From positions 1-10,410 of the forward strand of contig DATKLX010000243.1 of assembly GCA_035542155.1 (NCBI GenBank): a DNA stretch of 10,410 nt, given 5' to 3'. The notes below the pieces were generated by a model. The model was not told the DNA's origin. It searched no databases and was given only the letters and a program-made list of their open reading frames with translations. Each line of letters starts with the position of its first letter. Within the stretch, counting starts at the first letter, position 1. The DNA is from DATKLX01 sp035542155 (GTDB lineage: Bacteria; Chloroflexota; Anaerolineae; Anaerolineales; Anaerolineaceae). The position numbers were made by a program, and so were the translations under genes. Shown here piece after piece: positions 1 through 5,039 of the stretch.

Positions 1-47
1 GGGTTTGAGAATACTTGACTTCGGGCAGTTGCAGGAGGACAATAGAC

Positions 48-320
48 ATGGCAAGCTCTTTAGTAAGAAGGTTTTGGCGAATCTATCTTACTGCGAGCTT
101 GCTCTTTTTTCAAAACCTACCAGCTTTGGGACAGATACATATATCACGAGTCAGTACGAGCGCGGTACTGCTCCAGGGCCTGGAGGATGCTGGCTTTCTT
201 GGCGGATTCGTAATTCCCCAGGTCTTCGCCGGTATCGCGGCCTTCGACCACGTCAGCCAGCCCGTCGAGGATGCGGTCGAAGAGCAACACCCGGGCATAA
301 AACTCCATGCGCCGCTCTAA
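48..320 (+). other. Doubtful small ORF with strong Shine-Dalgarno and signal-like N-terminus
   Basis: AGGAGG (33-38) lies 9 nt before ATG (48-50), an ideal spacing. The 90-residue frame begins with a basic segment (VRRFWR) and a hydrophobic stretch (IYLTASLLFFQNLPALG), resembling a signal peptide or membrane anchor. Against it being real, the last 177 nt are antisense to the well-supported phosphotransferase gene, the downstream residues look like a shadow frame, and a terminator-like hairpin starts right after the ATG. TTGACT (15-20) and GACAAT (38-43), spaced 17 nt, could instead be a weak promoter. I recognise no family. It may be a chance ORF or a gene start truncated by rearrangement. 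Confidence 0.15.
51..110 (+). terminator. Putative intrinsic terminator of a rightward gene outside the window
   Basis: GCAAGCTC (51-58) is the exact reverse complement of GAGCTTGC (95-102). Inside it, AGTAAGA (62-68) pairs with TCTTACT (86-92). This gives a stem of about 15 bp with a small internal loop (59-61 against 93-94). A T-rich tail, TCTTTTTT (103-110), follows directly. Hairpin plus T-tract is the layout of a rho-independent terminator read on the plus strand; the minus strand has no T-tract after the stem. It probably ends a plus-strand gene left of the window, whose stop could be TGA at 6-8 or 16-18. The large apical loop is unusual. Positions 1-143 hold no other convincing gene apart from the weak ORF at 48. 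Confidence 0.55.
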
Positions 321-1136
321 ACCCGGGTCGGCGTGCTGGACCAGCTCGTGCCAGCCAAACCCCACCGGGAACTCTGCCCGGGCCTGGCCCAGCGGGTCGA
401 GGAGCAGGCTCCAGTCCTGGGCCGGGTCGCCGATGGTCAGCTCGTCCCAATCGAGGATATTCCAGCGCCCCCCTTCGCTGCGAATGATGTTGCTTGGGCT
501 GAGGTCGCCGTGGACTGGCGAAACCGCCGGCGCCTGGAACGCGCTGCTAAGACGGGCAGCCTGCTCCAGGCCGCGAACCTCGCTCTTCAGCCAGTCAAGC
601 TGGCGCGCCTCGAACCAGTCCGGCAGGCGGCCTTCTAACCCGCGGAGGTCATCCAGAAAGCGGTTGTGGTAAGCCTGGAGGTAGCTTTTCAGGCAAGAGC
701 GCGGCCCATCCAGACCGCGCAGGACCACTCCCAACACCTGGTCTCCGTGCAGGCGGTCTATCGTGGAGAGGACCTCCTGGAAGAGGGCCGGCTCGCTGAC
801 CAGGTCTGGGGATTTCCCGGGGATATCGACCAGGAGCAGGCCGGAGTAATCGCTGCCGGGCAGGTCGACCCAGTCGACCAGGCGGGGGGCGTGATACTCT
901 TTTTCCAGGGTCGAGTGCAGCCGCTGCCAGCGCTTGAGCTGCGCCTTATTCCGCGGCGCTTCGCTCACTTTGAAATGGTAGCTGTTCCGCCCGTCCGAGA
1001 GCTGGAAAGAGGCGTTGGCGAAGCCGGCCCAATTTAACCGGTAATTCACCTGCACCGCATCGGTCTGCAGGTCATAGATTGCGCCTTGTTCGGTGAAGTG
1101 CTGCCTGACGAGCTGAGTTAGTTGTTGGATTTTCAT
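144..1136 (-). CDS. APH-family phosphotransferase (aminoglycoside/choline kinase-like)
   Basis: This 330-residue cytoplasmic protein has a protein-kinase-like APH fold. The catalytic-loop motif HGDLSPSNI has H209, catalytic D211 and metal-binding N216. The metal-binding segment ILDWDELTIGDPAQDW follows, with D229 as the DFG-equivalent aspartate. K56 in HFKV is a candidate nucleotide-binding lysine. Family members transfer the ATP gamma-phosphate to hydroxyls of small molecules such as aminoglycosides, choline, homoserine or sugars; nothing here fixes the substrate, so a resistance call is not justified. Length is typical. The ATG at 1134-1136 has GAGG at 1144-1147 with a 7-nt spacer. It is divergent from the redoxin gene across 104 bp. 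A weak promoter candidate (TTGCAG at 1189-1194, 17-nt spacer, TCTACT) lies upstream. Fold assignment is secure; function is open. Confidence 0.88.
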   Translation of the reverse strand: MKIQQLTQLVRQHFTEQGAIYDLQTDAVQVNYRLNWAGFANASFQLSDGRNSYHFKVSEAPRNKAQLKRWQRLHSTLEKEYHAPRLVDWVDLPGSDYSGLLLVDIPGKSPDLVSEPALFQEVLSTIDRLHGDQVLGVVLRGLDGPRSCLKSYLQAYHNRFLDDLRGLEGRLPDWFEARQLDWLKSEVRGLEQAARLSSAFQAPAVSPVHGDLSPSNIIRSEGGRWNILDWDELTIGDPAQDWSLLLDPLGQARAEFPVGFGWHELVQHADPGLERRMEFYARVLLFDRILDGLADVVEGRDTGEDLGNYESAKKASILQALEQYRARTDS

Positions 1137-1226
1137 TGGCTCGCCTCTGGGTGACTTTCCCCCTGTAGTAGATGGCTCCTGGCCTGATTCTGCAACGGAA
1201 TCGCGAGTCTGTAAAGGGAAATCGGC

Positions 1227-1240
1227 GATAATTGTAGGAG
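1227..1240 (+). promoter_or_regulatory. Possible -10 element giving a leaderless redoxin mRNA
   Basis: GATAAT (1227-1232) resembles the TATAAT -10 box and lies 8 nt before the ATG at 1241, so transcription would start at or very near the start codon. The only SD-like sequence, AGGAG (1236-1240), abuts the ATG with no spacer and is badly placed for ribosome binding. A TAG at 1235-1237 stops any upstream in-frame start, and the next codons offer no alternative. I see no good -35 box. Confidence 0.33.
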
Positions 1241-1765
1241 ATGGAGATTCTCTTACAAACCGGCCAGCCGGCCCCCGACTTCGAGCTCCCCGACCTGTTG
1301 AGCGGCGAGGCCGTCCGTCTGCGCAATTTCCGCGGACAGGTGGCGATTGTCAACTTCTGGTCGGCGGCCTGCTCCTGGGCCGAGCGTTACGACCGCGAGA
1401 TCCTGCCGCTGCTGGCGGCCTGGGGGCCGGCCGTGGCCTATTTGCCTGTCGCGGCGAACGAGAATGAAACCGACGAAGAGCTGCGCCGGGGGGCAGAGGC
1501 AAGAGGCCTGCCCCGCCTGCTGCGCGATGTGCCTCACCAGGTAGCCGACTGTTACGCAGCCCAGACTACCCCGCACTACTTCGTCATCGACCCGGGCGGG
1601 ATCCTGCGCTACCAGGGCGGGTTCAACAACGCGACTTTCCGCGAGAAAGTCGCCACCCAGGCCTATCTCGTCCCCGCGGTCGAGGCGGTCCTGGCCGGCC
1701 ATGCGCCCGACGTAGACACCGCCCCGGCCTACGGCTGCGCCATCATTCGCTACCCGGAAGAGTAA
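1241..1765 (+). CDS. Thioredoxin-fold redoxin with a single cysteine in the CxxC position
   Basis: This 174-residue protein has the AhpC/TSA-TlpA redoxin pattern. GQPAPDFELPD (8-18) is the N-terminal strand signature, GQVAIVNFWSAACSWAERY (32-50) the active-site strand and helix, and TTPHYFVID (109-117) carries the cis-proline P111. Usual TlpA proteins have WCxxC. Here only C44 remains and its partner position is Ala, so it cannot be a classical dithiol reductase. A second cysteine in AYGC near the C-terminus (C166) could be the resolving partner, as in some 2-Cys peroxidase-like redoxins; C104 is a third. No signal peptide is visible, so it is probably cytoplasmic. Peroxide or thiol defence is an inference. 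The start is fixed by the stop at 1235-1237 and by the position of the APDF motif. Confidence 0.85.
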   Translation: MEILLQTGQPAPDFELPDLLSGEAVRLRNFRGQVAIVNFWSAACSWAERYDREILPLLAAWGPAVAYLPVAANENETDEELRRGAEARGLPRLLRDVPHQVADCYAAQTTPHYFVIDPGGILRYQGGFNNATFREKVATQAYLVPAVEAVLAGHAPDVDTAPAYGCAIIRYPEE

Positions 1766-1795
1766 AAGAACTGTTCTCTGCTCCCTTTTTCCCCG

Positions 1796-1810
1796 TTACG
1801 ATGATCGTAA
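1796..1810. promoter_or_regulatory. Perfect 15-bp palindrome, candidate operator
   Basis: TTACGATGATCGTAA has perfect 7-bp arms around one central base. A 1-nt loop cannot make a useful RNA hairpin, so a dimeric DNA-binding protein is the natural reading. It sits 70 bp before the DUF6220-like gene and touches the -35 zone (about 1810-1815) implied by the -10 candidate TAAGAT at 1833-1838. The odd-length layout is compatible with MarR/HxlR- or TetR-type sites, but no regulator gene lies in the window to name it. Confidence 0.42.
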
Positions 1811-1832
1811 TGGATAGAGGATGATTGCCGGG

Positions 1833-1872
1833 TAAGATAGAAGCAGATTGATCAGTCTCAGAGAAAGGAAGG
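1833..1872 (+). promoter_or_regulatory. Possible -10 box, start-site palindrome and RBS of the DUF6220-like gene
   Basis: TAAGAT (1833-1838) is a possible -10 box without a clear -35. About 7 bp downstream, AGATTGATCAGTCT (1845-1858) is a near-perfect palindrome around TGATCA, with one mismatched pair, and it covers the predicted transcription start. AAGGAAGGA (1864-1872) is a strong purine-rich ribosome binding site 7 nt before the ATG at 1880. Together with the palindrome at 1796-1810, this arrangement would place one operator at -35 and another at +1. Confidence 0.35.
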
Positions 1873-1879
1873 ATCAGGT

Positions 1880-2302
1880 ATGGTACGAATTTCTCGTTAC
1901 GTCTATTCGGGCGCGGCCTGGCTGTTTCTGGCCCTTGTGGTGACCCAGGTCTTTCTGGCCGGGATGGCGGTAGTCGCGATGCAGATCAGTTGGGACGCCC
2001 ACCGCGGCCTGGGGCACATGCTCGGCTTCCCCATCCTCTTGATGTTAATCGCGGCGTATACCGGGCGCATGCCCGGCTCCCTGAAACGCTGGACCTGGGC
2101 ACTGTTTGGCGTATTTATCCTGCAGGCTGAGGTGCTGATCTTCCTGCGCGAATCGGCGCCGGTGCTTTCCGCGTTCCATCCCGTCCTGGCCCTGGTCGAC
2201 TTCGCCCTCGGCCTGTATCTGGCCCGCCGCGCCTTGCTCCTTCAGGAAAGTACAAATGAACCCTTAAAACCCCAAACCCGCGAAGGGGAAGCGAGGGTTT
2301 AA
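1880..2302 (+). CDS. Four-helix integral membrane protein, DUF6220-like
   Basis: This 140-residue protein has four predicted membrane helices, at about residues 10-34, 47-61, 71-89 and 97-120, with a charged C-terminal tail. The TQVFLAG segment in helix 1, HRGLGH after helix 1 (H41, H46) and FHPVLALVDF in helix 4 (H100) match my recollection of the DUF6220 family, whose function is unknown. Histidines near helix ends suggest heme, quinone or metal binding, but this is only inference. The ATG at 1880 has a strong RBS. The gene follows the redoxin by 114 bp and probably has its own promoter. It converges with the acyltransferase gene on the other strand. Confidence 0.8.
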   Translation: MVRISRYVYSGAAWLFLALVVTQVFLAGMAVVAMQISWDAHRGLGHMLGFPILLMLIAAYTGRMPGSLKRWTWALFGVFILQAEVLIFLRESAPVLSAFHPVLALVDFALGLYLARRALLLQESTNEPLKPQTREGEARV

Positions 2303-2323
2303 AAATTTACCACAATCCGTGAT
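2274..2323. terminator. Possible convergent terminator region
   Basis: Two weak hairpins lie between the convergent 3' ends. AAACCC (2274-2279) pairs with GGGTTT (2295-2300), overlapping the stop codon of the DUF6220-like gene and followed by AAAAATTT, a poor plus-strand tail. ACCAC/GTGAT (2309-2313 and 2319-2323) forms a 5-bp stem with one wobble. Read leftward it is followed by AAATTTTT (2308-2301), a more plausible though still weak terminator for the acyltransferase transcript. Confidence 0.3.
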
Positions 2324-2339
2324 CTCTGCTTGCCCCATG

Positions 2340-3023
2340 TTATTGTGAGGTGCCCTCTGTGGTGAGGCTCTTCTCCAGCTCTTTCACCCGCGGATAATCC
2401 TTATAGTACCCCCGGTAGCTCTCGGGGAGGAGCGCGGCAATGCGGCACATGATCTCGTCTGTGTTGCGCTGCAGCGAGGTATTGCGGTCGGCGCGGTCGA
2501 GCGGCGGCAGGGTATAAAGCTCCCCGTAGCGCACGTGGATCTTCGGCCGGCGGAAGGTGAGGATCTGCGCCATAGCGTGCTCCGTCCCGGTGATACCGAC
2601 CGGCACGATTGGGACGCGCATCATCTCAGCCAGGTAGGCCGACCCCTGTTTTCCCTCGAGCAGCGCATGCGTGTTGCTGCGCGTCCCTTCCGGGGCTATC
2701 CCCAGCACCCCGCCCTTCTTGATGTGCTCTTTCGCCCCGCGGAAGGCATCGATGTCGGCGCGGCTGCGGTCGATCCAGATCGAGTGGGTGGTGTGCACAA
2801 TGAAGGAAAACAGCGGGTTCGGCTTGTACTTGTCCGCCACCAGGGCGACCATGTCGTTTCGCGGGGTGGTGATCATCAGCAGAGGCACGTCCAGACGGCT
2901 GATGTGATTGGTCGTCAGGATAAATGCACCCTGCGCGGGCACGTTTTCCACCCCCTCGATCTCGATATCGGTCAGGCGGTGGAAGAGAGTGGAGAGGATG
3001 TCGTGAAGTTGGGCGCGTTCCAT
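2340..3023 (-). CDS. PlsC-type 1-acyl-sn-glycerol-3-phosphate acyltransferase
   Basis: This 227-residue enzyme has the family blocks in order. NHISRLD (39-45) is the NHx4D catalytic motif with H40 and D45, IWIDRSRAD lies at 82-90, EGTR at 112-115 binds the phosphate of the acceptor, and VPIVPVGITG lies at 137-146. The family moves an acyl chain onto lysophosphatidic acid to give phosphatidic acid at the cytoplasmic face of the membrane. The substrate could also be another lysolipid, so I give no symbol. It is the last gene of the minus-strand series, 18 bp after the DedA gene. The ATG at 3021-3023 has GGAGG 4 nt upstream, inside a hairpin. Length is normal for bacterial PlsC-like proteins. 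Confidence 0.92.
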   Translation of the reverse strand: MERAQLHDILSTLFHRLTDIEIEGVENVPAQGAFILTTNHISRLDVPLLMITTPRNDMVALVADKYKPNPLFSFIVHTTHSIWIDRSRADIDAFRGAKEHIKKGGVLGIAPEGTRSNTHALLEGKQGSAYLAEMMRVPIVPVGITGTEHAMAQILTFRRPKIHVRYGELYTLPPLDRADRNTSLQRNTDEIMCRIAALLPESYRGYYKDYPRVKELEKSLTTEGTSQ

Positions 3024-3024
3024 G

Positions 3025-3038
3025 CTGCCTCCAGGCAG
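3025..3038 (-). promoter_or_regulatory. Hairpin covering the acyltransferase Shine-Dalgarno
   Basis: In the transcript, CTGCCT and AGGCAG are exact inverted repeats separated by GG, giving a stem of 5 bp with a TGGA loop. The GGAGG ribosome binding site is split between loop and stem, and the ATG lies 1 nt beyond the stem. The hairpin fills most of the 18-nt gap after the DedA stop codon (3042-3044). It could make translation of the acyltransferase depend on ribosomes ending DedA. Confidence 0.35.
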
Positions 3039-3041
3039 GGT

Positions 3042-3719
3042 CTAACCAACCTCGGCTTTCGGCTCTTCCGCTTCCTGGCTTGGCTTGCGCCGGGCGCGCA
3101 GGTATTCGGTAAAGACCGGAATGAGCGAGATCAGGATGATCGCCATAATCACCAGCGAGAAATGGTCGCGGACGAAGGTGATGTTGCCAAAGAAATACCC
3201 TCCGAAGAGGAAGAGCGCCGTCCAGATCAGCCCGCCGAAGACGTTGAAGCTGATGAAATAGCCGTACGACATGGTGCCGATCCCGGCCACGAAAGGCGCG
3301 AAGGTGCGGATGATGGGAATAAAGCGGGCCAGAAAGATGGTGATCCCGCCGTGTTTTTCATAGAACTTCTGCGTGCGGATCAGGTACTCTTTTTTCAGGA
3401 ACCGGCTATTGTCTGTGAAGGCGCGCTGGCCAACGATATTGCCAATCCAGTAGTTAGCCGTATCGCCCAGGATCGCAGCTCCGGCCAGGATCGCGTAAAG
3501 GAGAAAGATGTTCAGCTCGCTGCCCGGGCGGGCGGCGATGGCTCCGGCGGCAAAGAGCAGCGAGTCCCCGGGCAGGAACGGGGTAACCACGAACCCCGTC
3601 TCCATAAAGATGATGAAGAACAGCAGCAGGTAGGTCAGCGTGTGGTACTGCGAGATTATTGCGTCGAGATGCGTGTCGAGGTGGAGAACAAAATCGATAA
3701 AGGCGCGGATGATATCCAT
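3042..3719 (-). CDS. DedA-family membrane protein
   Basis: This 225-residue polytopic membrane protein has the DedA (SNARE-associated) signatures. ETGFVVTPFLPGDSLLF (40-56) has acidic E40 and the PGD at 50-52, GDTANYWIG (85-93) follows, and FLARFIPIIRTFAPFVAG (129-146) has the conserved arginines R132 and R138 with proline P135 between them. A hydrophobic C-terminal helix (about 184-206) precedes a basic tail, ARRKPSQEAEEPKAEVG. DedA proteins act in the cytoplasmic membrane; some members recycle undecaprenyl phosphate or move phospholipids, and others affect proton-force-dependent efflux and envelope integrity. Which role applies here is not visible. The start ATG (3717-3719) has AGGA 7 nt upstream, overlapping the stop of the PrsW-like gene 9 bp away. 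The acyltransferase follows by 18 bp, consistent with shared work on membrane lipids. Confidence 0.93.
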   Translation of the reverse strand: MDIIRAFIDFVLHLDTHLDAIISQYHTLTYLLLFFIIFMETGFVVTPFLPGDSLLFAAGAIAARPGSELNIFLLYAILAGAAILGDTANYWIGNIVGQRAFTDNSRFLKKEYLIRTQKFYEKHGGITIFLARFIPIIRTFAPFVAGIGTMSYGYFISFNVFGGLIWTALFLFGGYFFGNITFVRDHFSLVIMAIILISLIPVFTEYLRARRKPSQEAEEPKAEVG

Positions 3720-3728
3720 AAAGCTGTC

Positions 3729-5039
3729 CTAAGGAAGAGGATGGTTGGGGGAGTCCCCCATCAGGGCCGGCTGTGAGCCGGGGATCGAGGCCGGCGCGCG
3801 CAGCCGGCGGTTGAAAGTGATCAGGATGGCGAGCAGGACCACGGCCAGGCCGCCCAGGGCGACCAGAGTCATCGCCCCGTTCTGGCCGAACCCCTGCGGC
3901 AGCTCGCTCAAAGGCTGGTTCACCAGAGGGATAAAACCCATCAGCAGGCTGAGGCTATTCCACAACCCGTGGATCGCGACTGCGCACAGGTAAGATGCGC
4001 CGAGGAGCAGGAAGCGGCGCTGGTTCCAGGCGGAGACCAGGCCCCAGCCGACCAACCCGCTGCAGAGGATGTGCAGCAGATCCGTGCCGCCGCGGGCCAG
4101 CGCTACCACCGCCCAGTCGCTGCCCGACTGGCTGGTGGCCGTCCCCAGGCTCTCCATCAGGGCGAAACCGGCTCCGCTGAGCATCCCACCGACGAACCCC
4201 TGCGCGGGGGTCAGCCCGCGGCCCACCCCCCTCCAAGGGGGGTCCACCAGGAGCCACAGGCCGAGTGGTTTGGCCAGCTCTTCGATCAGGGGGAACACCC
4301 CCCCAATCAGGGCCAGGCCAGAAAAGACGACTGCCGGGTTGGACAGGTACGGGCGCAGGATGCGCATGATCGTCTCGGGGTCGGCCTGCGAATTCATCAG
4401 GCGCTGGCTGAGCCGGCTGAAGGTTTCCCTCGTGGCCGGATCGCGCGTGACCACGATCCCGATGACGATGAAGAGCGCGACAAACACGAGCAGCTCGGCG
4501 ACCAGGCTGACCAGCGGCCCGGCGACCATTCCCACGTTGAAGATCCCCCAGGTGCGCTGCGGGGAGCCGGCGGATAGGCCTCTTCCACCCAACAAAAGCA
4601 AAAAGAGGATGGGCAGGCTAACGGCCAGGATGTCCAGGATGGGGAGGACCAGCGCGCCGGTGCCCTGCGAGGTGGCCGCCCGGTTGCCCAGGAGGAGGAC
4701 CAGCGCCCAGAGCGGGAGCAAAGCCCACATCAGCGCGTCCGCAGAAGGGCCGCGCGCCTCGCTGGCCAGCCAGGCGGGCGGCTGCTTTTTCAACAGGCAC
4801 AGCAGGGAAAAATAAATCGATGGGAGAAAGAGCAGCCCAAGCAGGTCAAAAATCGCCGCGGCCGTCAGGCTGCTGCCGGCGTCGCCCGAGAGCGCCGCCT
4901 GGTTGAGCCGGGCGGCCAGGCCCGCTGCGGTAAAGACGGCTCCCAGGCTCCACAGAACGACCAGGGCCAGCCCGCTGAAGGCAAACTGGCCGATGGTCAA
5001 GACCTGCGAAGAGCCGGAAGAGGGCTGCGCCTGGTTCAC
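3729..5039 (-). CDS. PrsW-like intramembrane metalloprotease (peptidase M82 type)
   Basis: This 436-residue protein has many hydrophobic segments. Its C-terminal half carries the PrsW/CAAX-protease-like motif set: EELAK (253-257, with E253 and E254), GFVGGMLSGAGFALME (281-296, E296), RGGTDLLH (316-323, H323) and a final HGLWNSL (H357). These Glu and His residues are the expected metal ligands and catalytic residues. PrsW of Bacillus cleaves the anti-sigma factor RsiW. No sigma or anti-sigma gene is in this window, so the substrate is unknown. It is about twice the length of Bacillus PrsW because of an extra N-terminal membrane domain (residues 15-200) and a proline-rich tail. Translation starts at GTG (5037-5039), which overlaps the previous stop as GTGA, with GAGGA just upstream. 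A GC palindrome is embedded at residues 266-272. Confidence 0.85.
   Translation of the reverse strand: MNQAQPSSGSSQVLTIGQFAFSGLALVVLWSLGAVFTAAGLAARLNQAALSGDAGSSLTAAAIFDLLGLLFLPSIYFSLLCLLKKQPPAWLASEARGPSADALMWALLPLWALVLLLGNRAATSQGTGALVLPILDILAVSLPILFLLLLGGRGLSAGSPQRTWGIFNVGMVAGPLVSLVAELLVFVALFIVIGIVVTRDPATRETFSRLSQRLMNSQADPETIMRILRPYLSNPAVVFSGLALIGGVFPLIEELAKPLGLWLLVDPPWRGVGRGLTPAQGFVGGMLSGAGFALMESLGTATSQSGSDWAVVALARGGTDLLHILCSGLVGWGLVSAWNQRRFLLLGASYLCAVAIHGLWNSLSLLMGFIPLVNQPLSELPQGFGQNGAMTLVALGGLAVVLLAILITFNRRLRAPASIPGSQPALMGDSPNHPLP
4225..4243. repeat. REP-like GC palindrome inside the PrsW-like gene
   Basis: ACCCCCC (4225-4231) and GGGGGGT (4237-4243) are perfect 7-bp inverted arms around TCCAA. 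In the coding sense it reads ACCCCCCTTGGAGGGGGGT and encodes DPPWRGV. It lies between two conserved membrane motifs, EELAK and GFVGG. The shape resembles dispersed CCCCTTGGAGGGG-type palindromes known from many bacterial genomes. Only one copy is present in this window, so dispersal cannot be judged. Confidence 0.4.

Noticed and set aside
144..1136. Antibiotic-resistance gene call for the APH-like phosphotransferase
   Set aside because: Only the general fold motifs are visible. The surroundings are not a resistance island and no substrate-specific residues can be identified.
1185..1201. GATTC-N7-GAATC inverted repeat in the divergent intergenic region, considered as an operator
   Set aside because: Five-bp arms are easily expected by chance and it does not align with a convincing promoter.
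1767..1790. AGAACTGTTCT palindrome and T5 run after the redoxin stop, considered as a terminator
   Set aside because: The arms are separated by one base, so no stable hairpin forms next to the T-run. The match may be chance.
2258..2300. G-runs on the minus strand (GGGTTTGGGGTTTTAAGGG), considered as a G-quadruplex
   Set aside because: Only three adequate G-runs lie close together; a fourth is missing.
2535..3776. 413-codon open frame on the plus strand, antisense to the acyltransferase and DedA genes
   Set aside because: Its composition (rich in D, E, R, H, V, Q) is typical of a GC-rich shadow frame. Both genes on the opposite strand carry clear family motifs.
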